From assembly GCF_008329585.1 (NCBI RefSeq), contig NZ_NPKP01000001.1, forward strand, positions 496,001 through 560,000: 64,000 nt of DNA, given 5' to 3'. Each line of letters starts with the position of its first letter. The first letter of the stretch is position 1. Source of the DNA: Mycolicibacterium sp. P9-22 (GTDB lineage Bacteria; Actinomycetota; Actinomycetes; Mycobacteriales; Mycobacteriaceae). Of this stretch, positions 47,684-56,048 are shown piece after piece. The notes under the pieces were generated by a model, which saw only the letters and a list, made by a program, of their open reading frames with translations, had not been told where the DNA came from and ran no database searches. Position numbers and translations under genes: made by a program.

Positions 47684-48673
47684 TTACTTGCCGCTGCGGG
47701 CGTGGGTGATGATGTCGACGATCGAGGTGGCGATGACGAAGATGACCGCGCCCAGCAGGGTGCAGCCGATGACCACGGGGGCGTCACCGCTGTTGGCGGC
47801 ACTGACGGCCAGCCGGCCGACACCGTCCAGGCCGAAGATCTGCTCGGTGATGATGGCACCGCCGAGGATCGAGGCGAACTCGATGGCACCGAGGGTGAGG
47901 ATCGGATTCAGCGCCGCCGACAGCGCATGGTCGAAGTACACCCGTTGTGGGCCGAGTCCTTTGGCGCGTGCCGTGCGGATGTAGTCCTTGCCGGCAACCT
48001 CCAGGACCGAGGCACGCACCACGCGCTGGAACAGACCGACCTGGGCGATCACCAGCGTCAGCCACGGCAGCAGGAGGTGGCGCGCCCATTCCGTCGGCGA
48101 CGTCGTGAGCGCCACGTAACCGCCGCTGGGGAAGAATTTCACCCCCGCCAGGGACAGCTGGTAGTAGCAGACGAACAGCAGGATGACTCCGGTGACGAAG
48201 GTCGGTACCGATAGGAACAGATACGAGATCCCCGAGGTGACGGTGTCGAACCAGCCGCCCGGCCGACGCGCGGCGTACACGCCGAACAACACCGACAGCG
48301 CCACCCACGCCACCAGGGCCCCGGTCGCCAGGCTCACCGTGACGGGCAGTTTCTCCAGGATCAGCCCGGTGACCGGCCGCTGCTCGCGGTACGAATAGCC
48401 CAGACTCGGAGGCCAATTGAGCAGACCGCTCGCCGTGCCCTTGATATCCGGGCCGCGCACGATGTAGTGCCATAGCTGCAGATACCAGGGATCGTCGAGG
48501 CGAAGGCTGCGGCTGATCACGTCGACGGTCTCCTGGGACGCGTTCTCCGGAGCCAGCATCCGGCCCGGATTCTGGTAGGCGACCTTGGTGAGCCCGAAGG
48601 TGATCAGCACGACCGCGAAGACGGTCAGGCTCATCCGGGACAGCCGCCAGGCGACGAAACGGGTCTGGGTCAT
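47684..48673 (-). CDS. ABC transporter permease, DppB type
   Basis: A 329-residue inner-membrane permease with six predicted helices and the EAA-like loop VLEVAGKDYIRTARAKGLGPQRVYFDHALSAALNPIL. It begins with the typical DppB N-terminal helix (RMSLTVFAVVLITFGLTKVA). It starts one base after the DppC-type gene stop and lies 12 bases upstream of the binding-protein gene. Confidence 0.93.
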   Translation of the reverse strand: MTQTRFVAWRLSRMSLTVFAVVLITFGLTKVAYQNPGRMLAPENASQETVDVISRSLRLDDPWYLQLWHYIVRGPDIKGTASGLLNWPPSLGYSYREQRPVTGLILEKLPVTVSLATGALVAWVALSVLFGVYAARRPGGWFDTVTSGISYLFLSVPTFVTGVILLFVCYYQLSLAGVKFFPSGGYVALTTSPTEWARHLLLPWLTLVIAQVGLFQRVVRASVLEVAGKDYIRTARAKGLGPQRVYFDHALSAALNPILTLGAIEFASILGGAIITEQIFGLDGVGRLAVSAANSGDAPVVIGCTLLGAVIFVIATSIVDIITHARSGK

Positions 48674-48674
48674 G

Positions 48675-49607
48675 TCAGCCCACCGACCCGGGATCGAAGC
48701 GGCTGCGCAGCCGGGTGCTCAGCACGTTGAACCCGAGCACGGTGATGAACAGCGCGCTGGCGGGGGCGATGAGCATGAGTGGCTGCGGCTGATACAGCGC
48801 GGAATCCTGCGCGTTGGCGATCATGGTGCCCCAGCTCGGGGTCGGGGCCTTGATGCCGACACCGAGGTAGGACAACGAAGCCTCGGCGATGATGTTGATC
48901 GGCAGTTGCACGGCCCAGTAGACGATGACGGTCGGCGCGATATTGGGCAGGATCTCCCGGACGATCACCCTGGTGTGCGAGCTGCCGGCGCCGACGGCCG
49001 CCAGCACGAACGGTTTGGACTTGGTCTCGATCACCGAATTACGCACCAGTCGGGCGAAATACGTCCAGGAGAACAGTGCCACGACGCCGATCACCACGAA
49101 CACCGGGTCGATCAGCGTGCTGCCCGCGGTACCGCGATTCAGCGTCACCACACTCAGCGCCGTCACCAGGAACGGGAACGCCAGGGCGATGTTGGTGATC
49201 TCCGACAGCACCGCGTCGATGCGCCCGCCGAAGTAGCCGCCGATCAGGCCGACGAGGACACCGACCAGCATGGCGATGGTGGTGGCCGGGATGCCGATGC
49301 CCAGCGACACCCGGGCGCCGTAGAGGGTCCGGATGAAGACGTCGCGGCCGCTGCCGTCGGCGCCCAGCAGGAAACCGTTGCCCCCGGTGATGGGTAGCCC
49401 TGCCGCGTCCAGCGTTTCGTCGGGGAACTGGTCGTTGGGTCCGTGCCCGACGAGGGCGGCGATCAGCGGTGCGGCCAGCGCTGCCAGCACCACCAAGGCG
49501 ACCAGCGCCGCACCGGCGACCAGCCCGGGGTCGGCGAAGAAGGATCGCGCCCGGCCGCGGGTGAGCGACGGCGGCCCGGCGGCGGGCCGGATGAGGAGCT
49601 GGCTCAC
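48675..49607 (-). CDS. ABC transporter permease, DppC type
   Basis: A 310-residue permease: FFADPGLVAGAALVALVVLA N-terminal helix, LLGADGSGRDVFIRTLYGARVSL (DppC motif) and the EAA loop PFVLAAVGAGSSHTRVIVREILPNI. Its GTG overlaps the ATPase gene stop (GTGA). Pairs with the DppB-type permease. Confidence 0.93.
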   Translation of the reverse strand: MSQLLIRPAAGPPSLTRGRARSFFADPGLVAGAALVALVVLAALAAPLIAALVGHGPNDQFPDETLDAAGLPITGGNGFLLGADGSGRDVFIRTLYGARVSLGIGIPATTIAMLVGVLVGLIGGYFGGRIDAVLSEITNIALAFPFLVTALSVVTLNRGTAGSTLIDPVFVVIGVVALFSWTYFARLVRNSVIETKSKPFVLAAVGAGSSHTRVIVREILPNIAPTVIVYWAVQLPINIIAEASLSYLGVGIKAPTPSWGTMIANAQDSALYQPQPLMLIAPASALFITVLGFNVLSTRLRSRFDPGSVG

Positions 49608-51226
49608 GAGGCCTGTGCCTGCACTCGGGGCACCGCGTCCAGCAGCGCGCGGGTGTAGGCCGACTGCGGTGCGGTGAAAACGTCTGCGGTGTCACCGGTT
49701 TCCTCGACACCGTCGGGGCCGAGAACGATGACGCGCTCGGCGAGCGAGGACACCACCCCGAGGTCGTGGGTGATGAACAGGAATGCGGTCTGCTGCTCGG
49801 CGCCCAGGCGGCCGATGAGATCGATGATCTCGGCCGCCGTGGTGACATCCAGCGAGGACAGCGCCTCGTCGGCCACGATCAGCTGCGGTGACAGCACCAG
49901 CGCACGGGCGATGGCCACCCGTTGGCGCTGCCCGCCGGACAGTTCGGCGGGATGGCGGTCCATCAGGGTGGCGGGCAGCTGGGCGGCGTCGGCCGCTTCG
50001 GCGACCCTGGGTCCGATCTGCGCGCGGTCCACCCCTTGGGCGATCAGCGGTTCGGCCAGCGACCGGGCCACGGTGCGGCGCGGGTTCAGGCTGGAGTACG
50101 GGTCCTGGAACACCGATTGCACCGCCCGGCGGGTGACCGTGTCGAGCGGCGGTACGCCGTCGTCGACGGCGGTCGGGTAGCGGGCGCCGGCCAGCGTGAT
50201 GTCTCCGGAATCGGCGTACTGCAGCCCGGCCACGATCCGGCCCACGGTCGACTTACCGGAACCGGATTCGCCCACCAGGCCCAGGATCTCGCCGCGCCCG
50301 ATGGTGAAGTCCAACCGGTCGATGACGGTCCGGCGCCCGGTGCGCGTGCGGTCCCGGTAGGACTTCCGCAACCCGGTCACCTGTAACAGCGGCTCGCGCT
50401 CGACGGGCGGCCGTTGTCTGACGGTGGCGACGTCGTGCACCCGGGATGCCGCCAGCAGGTCGCGGGTGTAGTCCTCCCGCGGTGAGTGATAGACCCGATC
50501 CCGTGGGCCCTGCTCGACCACCCGGCCTTCGCGCACCACGGCGACGGTGTCCGCAATCTGGTGCACGACACCGAGATCGTGGCTGACGAACACGATGGCG
50601 GTGCCGTGGTCACGTTGCAGACGGCTCAGCAGACGCAGGATTCCTGCCTGCACACTGACATCGAGTGCGGTGGTGGGCTCATCGGCGATGATCAGCGCCG
50701 GGTTGAGTGCGATCGCGATGGCGATCATCACCCGCTGGCGCATCCCACCGGAGAATTCGGCCGGGTAACTGCCGTGCGCGGTCTCCGGGTCGGCGATGCC
50801 GACCTCGTCGAGCAACTCGATGACCCGGCGGCGGCGGGCCCGGCGGTCGCCGAACCGGTGGATGCGCAATACCTCGTCGATCTGTGCGCCAACGGTCTTG
50901 AACGGATGCAGATTGCTCTGTGGATCCTGGAAGACGAAGCCGATATCCCTGCCGAGGGTGCGCCGCAGTTCGCGTGGGCTCGATGCCAGTAGGTCGCGGC
51001 CCCGGAACCGAACCGCGCCGGTGATATCGGCCTCGGGGCCGAGCAGGCGGGTGGCCGCGAGCAGCGCGACGCTCTTGCCGGAGCCGGATTCCCCGACGAT
51101 GGCCAGTGTCTGCCCGTCCTCGACGGCGAAGGTGAAGGACTCGACGGCCCGCACGGATCGCCGGCCGGTGGCGCGATTTCCGGTGTGCAGGGTGACGGCG
51201 AGTTCAGTGATCTCAAACAGAGCCAT
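49604..51226 (-). CDS. ABC transporter ATPase, fused DppD-DppF type
   Basis: A 540-residue protein with two complete ATPase domains. Domain 1: Walker A GESGSGKSVALL, signature FSGGMRQRVMIAIAIA, Walker B LIIADEPTTALDVS. Domain 2: GESGSGKSTVGRIV, LSGGQRQRVAIARALV, LIVADEALSSLDVT. Both resemble oligopeptide/dipeptide importers and the fused glutathione-type GsiA layout. The ATG at 51226 (MALFEITELAV) is preferred to a frame extension of 13 codons. An 81-base gap separates it from the upstream acetyltransferase gene. Confidence 0.93.
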   Translation of the reverse strand: MALFEITELAVTLHTGNRATGRRSVRAVESFTFAVEDGQTLAIVGESGSGKSVALLAATRLLGPEADITGAVRFRGRDLLASSPRELRRTLGRDIGFVFQDPQSNLHPFKTVGAQIDEVLRIHRFGDRRARRRRVIELLDEVGIADPETAHGSYPAEFSGGMRQRVMIAIAIALNPALIIADEPTTALDVSVQAGILRLLSRLQRDHGTAIVFVSHDLGVVHQIADTVAVVREGRVVEQGPRDRVYHSPREDYTRDLLAASRVHDVATVRQRPPVEREPLLQVTGLRKSYRDRTRTGRRTVIDRLDFTIGRGEILGLVGESGSGKSTVGRIVAGLQYADSGDITLAGARYPTAVDDGVPPLDTVTRRAVQSVFQDPYSSLNPRRTVARSLAEPLIAQGVDRAQIGPRVAEAADAAQLPATLMDRHPAELSGGQRQRVAIARALVLSPQLIVADEALSSLDVTTAAEIIDLIGRLGAEQQTAFLFITHDLGVVSSLAERVIVLGPDGVEETGDTADVFTAPQSAYTRALLDAVPRVQAQAS

Positions 51227-51247
51227 CGCGCACCAACATGGAAACCA

Positions 51248-51308
51248 TGATCGGTCAACGATCAAGCGCGGCCACCGGTTTGGCTCAACCGGAAGTTATT
51301 CGCCGGTT
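51248..51308 (-). promoter_or_regulatory. Two hairpins in the acetyltransferase / ABC ATPase gap
   Basis: Read on the minus strand, AACCGG-N10-CCGGTT begins within the upstream stop region and is followed by TGATCG-TTGAC-CGATCA (perfect 6-bp arms). They could be mRNA processing or partial-termination elements separating enzyme and transporter expression. The loops do not match the ANTAR target consensus. Confidence 0.35.
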
Positions 51309-52534
51309 CAGAAATAAATGCCGGAATGCGGCGCCTGTACGACCGCGAACAACTCGTCGGCCGCCTCCAGCGCCGCCGCCTCGTTCACCCGCACCAGCCC
51401 GGCCAGCGCCAGCTCGCTCCAGCTGGTGCCGCCCAGCAGTGCCGCACCCAGCGCGGCGATATCCGCCTCCAGATCGGGTGCCGCAGAGGTGATCTCGGTT
51501 CCCTCCGCGGAGATCGCGTAGGTCGCGGTGTTCGTGGGCAACACCGAATCCTCGACACGCACGGTGACGGTGCCGGTGCCGGTGTAGCTGCGATTGCCCA
51601 GGGCGGCGGCCACGTCGATCACCCGCAGCCAGGTCTCGTCCCGCACCCCGGTGACCTGCGCCGCCCGCCGGTCCCGCAGCAGCCACGGCAGCGGGTCGTC
51701 GACCGGAGCGAGGCTGAACACCAGCCGGTCCACCAGATCGAGGTCGAGCAGGAAACGCAGCAGCCCCAGGTAGGCATCTTCGGTCGGGGCGAAGAGATCA
51801 TCGACGACAACGGTGCGCTGGTCGCTGACGAACCAGGCGTCCGTGTCGATCGGGTGGTAGCGCACGAAGCCGGTCTCGTCCCCGGCAGGTCCGTGCACCG
51901 CAACGTACCTGGCGGCCGGGCTCGCCTCGGCGCGCAGTTGCTGGTTCAGCCACCAGGACCCGTTGCGGTCGATCGTGCCGGCGCGAGCGCCACGGTTGGC
52001 CGCATAGATCCGGGGCAGCACATCCCATTCCCGTCCTGGGTCGATGAGCCGTACCGGCCCGCCCGGCGCGACACCGGCACGCAATGCCGCCCGGTCGGTG
52101 CGGACCTCGATGGTGGCCGTGCTGCTGGCGACCGCATACCCGAACCGCTCATAGATGGTGGCCTCGGACGCCCGTAGGGAGGCCACCACCTCACCGCGGC
52201 CGGCGATATCGCGCAGCTGGTGTCGCAGCAGTTCGGTCGCGATACCGCGGCGGGTATGGGAAGGCAACACCCCGACGTGGGTGACCGCGGCATGGCGCAC
52301 CCTGGCGCCGCCGGGCAGGGTGAGGGTGCTGGTGGTGGAATCGGAGGTGGCGACCAGCCGGCCGCCCACGAAGACGCCGAGGGTGCGGCGGGGCTCCAGC
52401 AGTTTGCCGATCAGACCGCGCTGCTGTTCGTTGAGCGGCGGGAAGCCGATCATCGAGGTGCGGAATATGTTGCCCGCCTCGATGAGTTCGTCATCGGTGG
52501 TCAGCACCCGGATGCCAAGTGTCTCGCCGCTCAC
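51308..52534 (-). CDS. Eis-like GNAT acetyltransferase
   Basis: A 408-residue protein with the three-part Eis architecture. The first GNAT domain has RHAAVTHVGVLPSHTRRGIATELLRHQL (acetyl-CoA motif) and ASEATIYERFGYAVAS. A degenerate second GNAT region follows, and an SCP2-like C-terminal domain ends in APHSGIYF. Ending in a free C-terminal carboxylate near the active site is typical of the Eis family. Eis acetylates amines of aminoglycosides and proteins; the native substrate here is unknown. GTG (VSGETLGI) overlaps the monooxygenase stop (GTGA). A long arginine-rich upstream frame was rejected. Confidence 0.85.
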   Translation of the reverse strand: MSGETLGIRVLTTDDELIEAGNIFRTSMIGFPPLNEQQRGLIGKLLEPRRTLGVFVGGRLVATSDSTTSTLTLPGGARVRHAAVTHVGVLPSHTRRGIATELLRHQLRDIAGRGEVVASLRASEATIYERFGYAVASSTATIEVRTDRAALRAGVAPGGPVRLIDPGREWDVLPRIYAANRGARAGTIDRNGSWWLNQQLRAEASPAARYVAVHGPAGDETGFVRYHPIDTDAWFVSDQRTVVVDDLFAPTEDAYLGLLRFLLDLDLVDRLVFSLAPVDDPLPWLLRDRRAAQVTGVRDETWLRVIDVAAALGNRSYTGTGTVTVRVEDSVLPTNTATYAISAEGTEITSAAPDLEADIAALGAALLGGTSWSELALAGLVRVNEAAALEAADELFAVVQAPHSGIYF

Positions 52535-53916
52535 CGGCGTGACCGTACCTCGAGTGCGTCGCGGTACCGCGCAGCCGGGTGGTCGTCGCGCACCCTGGCC
52601 TGCCCGTAGAGACGTTCCCGCAGGGTCGCGTGCCCGCTGGGCCTGGGTCGCAGCCGGCCGCGCCGGTCCAACTCGGGCACAACGAGTTCGGCGAAGTCCC
52701 GGTAGCTGTCCGGGTTGACGATGTGGATGAGATTGATGCCGTCGGTCCCGGTGTCGGCGAGCCAGGTCTCGAGCTCGTCGGCCACCGCGCCCGGCGTCCC
52801 GACCAATGTGTGGGACCGACCGAAACCGGTATCGGGGGCCAGGGCCTGGCGCAGTGTCCAGTTCCGGTCGGCGCCGGCGAACATGCTCAGCAGCGAGCGG
52901 TTCGAGTCGGTGTGGTGGTGGCCGATCGGGCTGTCCAGGTCCTGGCCGGCGAAGTCCACCCCGGTGCTGGCCGAGTAGTGTGCCAGCGCGCCCTCGACGC
53001 TGAAATAGCTCTGGTAGTCGGCGAGTTTGGCGCGGGCTCCTGCCTCGGTGTCGTCGACCACCACCGAGAGCGCGCTGACGAATTTCAGCGATCCGGGATC
53101 GCGGCCCTGCTCGGATGCCAGCGATCTGATGGTCTCCACGTTGCGCCGGATGCCCGGCGCGTCGGCCCCGGCGACGAATACCGTCTCGGCGTGCCGGGCC
53201 GCGAACAGCTGCCCGCGCGGGGAACCGCCGGCCTGGAAGAGCACCGGGGTGCGCTGCGGGCTCGGCTCGGACAGATGGGCATCCGGGACGGTGAAAAACC
53301 GGCCGCGATGCCCTATTCCGTGCACCTTGGCCGGATCGGTGTACACGTCGCGGGCGTGGTCCCGCACGACGGCGTCGTCCTCCCAGGAACCCTCCCACAG
53401 CTTGTAGGTGACATCGAGGAATTCGTCGGCGCGTTCATAGCGCTCGTCGTGCGGAATCTGGCGGTCCAGACCCAGATTTCGCGCGGCGCTGTCCAGCTGC
53501 GAGGTCACCACGTTCCACGCGACCCGGCCCCTGGTCAGATGATCCAGCGTGCTGAACTTGCGGGCCAGCAGATAGGGATGCTCGTAGGTGGTGGACACCG
53601 TGATCCCGAATCCCAGGTGCGATGTACTCGCCGCCATCGCCGACACCAGCAGCAGCGGGTCGCTGACCGGCGACTGAGTGCCGGTGCGCAGCGAGGCATC
53701 GGCATTGCCGCCGTGGGTGTCGAGCAGACCAAGGGCGTCGGCGATGAACAGGGTGTCGAAGCGGCCGTGGTCGAGAAGGCGGGCGAGCTCGGTCCAGTAC
53801 TCGACGGTGTTGTAGCGATGCGTCTGATCCCGGGGGTGGCGCCACAACCCGTAGTTCACGTGCGAGACGGCATCCATCGAGAATGCGTTGAGCACGACCG
53901 GTTCGGGTGCCGCCAT
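52531..53916 (-). CDS. NtaA/SnaA/DszA-family FMN-dependent monooxygenase (third copy)
   Basis: A 461-residue flavin monooxygenase: NAFSMDAVSHVNYGLWRHP, FDTLFIADALGLLDTHGG, GFGITVSTTYEHPYLLARKF, LDHLTRGRVAWNVVTSQLDS, LDRQIPHDERYERADEFLDV, TPVLFQAGGSPRGQLFAARH. Very similar in motif order to the copy at 37125-38549 but placed in the encapsulin operon on the other strand. ATG (MAAPEPVVL) overlaps the ANTAR gene stop as TGATG. It probably releases sulfur (sulfite) from an organic compound. Confidence 0.88.
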   Translation of the reverse strand: MAAPEPVVLNAFSMDAVSHVNYGLWRHPRDQTHRYNTVEYWTELARLLDHGRFDTLFIADALGLLDTHGGNADASLRTGTQSPVSDPLLLVSAMAASTSHLGFGITVSTTYEHPYLLARKFSTLDHLTRGRVAWNVVTSQLDSAARNLGLDRQIPHDERYERADEFLDVTYKLWEGSWEDDAVVRDHARDVYTDPAKVHGIGHRGRFFTVPDAHLSEPSPQRTPVLFQAGGSPRGQLFAARHAETVFVAGADAPGIRRNVETIRSLASEQGRDPGSLKFVSALSVVVDDTEAGARAKLADYQSYFSVEGALAHYSASTGVDFAGQDLDSPIGHHHTDSNRSLLSMFAGADRNWTLRQALAPDTGFGRSHTLVGTPGAVADELETWLADTGTDGINLIHIVNPDSYRDFAELVVPELDRRGRLRPRPSGHATLRERLYGQARVRDDHPAARYRDALEVRSRR

Positions 53917-54185
53917 CAGGATGCGGCGGAGACGGACACCGCGCGACGGCGGCCGATCAGGTCTCCCCATGCGGCGAAGGCCTCGTCATGGCCTCCCGAG
54001 GACGCGCCGCGGGCCAGCGCGGCCAGCCCGGTGGCGATCCCGCCGATCCCGATGCCGGTGTGGTTGACCACCTCGACAAGTTCCTCGAATGCCGCCTGCT
54101 CCGAGCAGCCACGCAACCCGATTAGAATGCCGACGGCGACGTCGATCTCCCGACGCGATGTGTGTTGTCCGGCGCGATAACTCAT
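53916..54185 (-). CDS. Stand-alone ANTAR-domain RNA-binding protein
   Basis: An 89-residue protein consisting essentially of one ANTAR domain: SRREIDVAVGILIGLRGCSEQAAFEELVEVVNHTGIGIGGIATGL. It has the three-helix pattern with the conserved A-x-G-x-L/I-I...R-G-C-x-x-x-x-A-F-x-x-L core. ANTAR proteins usually carry a receiver or GAF domain and prevent transcription termination by binding paired hexaloop hairpins. This one has no sensor domain. It lies between the desulfurase and monooxygenase genes and is coupled to the latter (TGATG). ATG at 54185 is chosen; an ATG three codons earlier is possible. Confidence 0.85.
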   Translation of the reverse strand: MSYRAGQHTSRREIDVAVGILIGLRGCSEQAAFEELVEVVNHTGIGIGGIATGLAALARGASSGGHDEAFAAWGDLIGRRRAVSVSAAS

Positions 54186-54230
54186 GCCGACCATGGTGCG
54201 CTACCGCGGTCCGTCAGCCCAGAGTTCGGA

Positions 54231-56048
54231 TCAGGCAGAGCCCTCCGCGATGCGGCGGACCGCGTCGATGAACACATCGATCTCGTCGAACGTGTTGTAG
54301 AACGCGAACGACGGCCGCACCGTGGCCTCCAGCCCGAGCCGGCGCAGGATCGGCTGGGCGCAATGATGCCCGGCCCGCACCGCGATGCCCTCCGCGTTGA
54401 GTGCCTTGCCGACCTCCAGGGGTTCGTGGCCGGCCAGCACGAAGGACAGCACACTGGCCTTCTCCTCGGCGGTGCCGACCAGCCGGACGCCGGGGATGGC
54501 GGCCAGCCGCGGCGTGGCGTACTCCAGCAGGGCGTGCTCATGGGCGGCGATGCGTTCGATCCCGATCTTCTCCACGTACCGAATCGCCTCGCCCAGCCCG
54601 ACGGCGTCGGCGATGTTGCCGGTGCCGGCCTCGAACTTGTTCGGGATGCCTTGGTAGATGGCGCGATCCAGCGTGACGTCGGCGATCATGTTGCCGCCGC
54701 CCTGCCACGGTGGGGTTTCTTCGAGAGCGTCCTCGGTGCCGTAGAGCACACCGATCCCGGTGGGCCCGAAGATCTTGTGCCCGGAGAACACGAAGAAGTC
54801 CGCCCCGAGCGACTGCACATCGATCGGGATGTGCGGTATCGACTGGGCGCCGTCGATGAGCACCCGGGCGCCGTAGCGGTGCCCGAGTTCGACGATTTTC
54901 TCCACCGGTGTGACCGTGCCCAGCGCATTGGAGACCTGCGTGGCGGCGACCAGCTTCGTCCTGGGACCCAGCAGTTTCTCGAACTCGCCCAGCAGCAGGT
55001 TGCCGGCGTCATCGACCGGGGCCACCTTGAGCACCGCTCCGGTGCGCTGCGAAAGCAATTGCCAGGGAACGATGTTGGCGTGGTGCTCCAGGTGGGTGAT
55101 GACGATCTCGTCGCCGGGGCCCAGGTGCTTACCACCCCATGAGTACGCCACCAGGTTGATCGCCTCGGTGGTGCCGCGCACGAAGATGATCTGCTCGGTC
55201 TTCGGTGCGCCGATGAACCGGCGCACCGCCTCGCGGGCGTCCTCGTAGGCGTCGGTGGCTCGTGCCGCGAGCTCGTGTGCCGCCCGATGGATATTCGAGT
55301 TCTCGTGCGCATAGAAGTACGCCAGCCGGTCGATGACCGCCTGTGGCTTCTGGGTGGTGGCCGCGTTGTCGAACCAGATCAGCGGTTTGCCGTTGACGGT
55401 TTCACGCAGGATCGGGAAGTCGGCGCGGATGGCGTCGACATCGAAGATCTCGTGGTCATCGCGCAGCTTCGGAACGGGCGGGGCAGCACTCTCCGGACCG
55501 GACAGGAAGTAGTAGCCGTCGGCGTCCTGCGACGCCGGCGCGGCACCCGTCCACCCCAGCTGCGGGACGTCGGGGACGGTTCCCGGCCAGGTCGGTGCGG
55601 AGCCACGAGCTGCGACCGGCGCAGATGGGGGAGCCGCCAGCACACCGGGCGCTGTCGGAACCAGCCCGGTCGGCACCGCGAACGCCTCCAGCCCACCGAA
55701 CGGCGCCACCGGGCTCGCGGCATTACCCCGTGGCGCAACCGGCGCCACCCCTGGCGGAATGCCCTCGGGCCCAGGAGAAGTCGGCGCCGGAACGTTGACC
55801 TCCGGTACCGAGACGAACTCCGCCGGGGTGCCGTGGTGCGCGGCGCCGGTGGCGGTGGAACCCGCCGAGGTTGCCGTGGTGACGTCCGGTACGCCGCCGC
55901 GCGGCGCCACCTGGGTGGTCGCCGGCGGGGTGTCCGGACCCGGCCGGATGCTCGTGGCGAACAACTGGGATGCCAGCGCCGACAGTTCGGCCTCGCTTAT
56001 CGGCAGGTCACTTTCGGCGTCTATCGAGCGGTACTCACTTGTACTCAT
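54231..56048 (-). CDS. Encapsulin cargo cysteine desulfurase (SufS type) with a long disordered N-terminal arm
   Basis: A PLP enzyme of 605 residues taking sulfur from cysteine. Residues 1 to about 200 are Pro/Ala/Gly-rich and low in complexity, with an N-terminal helical motif LPISEAELSALASQLFATSI and repeated VAPRG/VAARG-like units. The class II desulfurase domain then runs DFPILRETVNGKPLIWFDNAA, HRAAHELAARATDAYE, THLEHHANIVPWQLL, VLIDGAQSIPHIP, the PLP lysine in FVFSGHKIFGPTG and the catalytic cysteine in RAGHHCAQPIL. In family 2A encapsulin systems such an arm targets the enzyme into the shell. ATG overlaps the encapsulin gene by 14 bases. Confidence 0.95.
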   Translation of the reverse strand: MSTSEYRSIDAESDLPISEAELSALASQLFATSIRPGPDTPPATTQVAPRGGVPDVTTATSAGSTATGAAHHGTPAEFVSVPEVNVPAPTSPGPEGIPPGVAPVAPRGNAASPVAPFGGLEAFAVPTGLVPTAPGVLAAPPSAPVAARGSAPTWPGTVPDVPQLGWTGAAPASQDADGYYFLSGPESAAPPVPKLRDDHEIFDVDAIRADFPILRETVNGKPLIWFDNAATTQKPQAVIDRLAYFYAHENSNIHRAAHELAARATDAYEDAREAVRRFIGAPKTEQIIFVRGTTEAINLVAYSWGGKHLGPGDEIVITHLEHHANIVPWQLLSQRTGAVLKVAPVDDAGNLLLGEFEKLLGPRTKLVAATQVSNALGTVTPVEKIVELGHRYGARVLIDGAQSIPHIPIDVQSLGADFFVFSGHKIFGPTGIGVLYGTEDALEETPPWQGGGNMIADVTLDRAIYQGIPNKFEAGTGNIADAVGLGEAIRYVEKIGIERIAAHEHALLEYATPRLAAIPGVRLVGTAEEKASVLSFVLAGHEPLEVGKALNAEGIAVRAGHHCAQPILRRLGLEATVRPSFAFYNTFDEIDVFIDAVRRIAEGSA

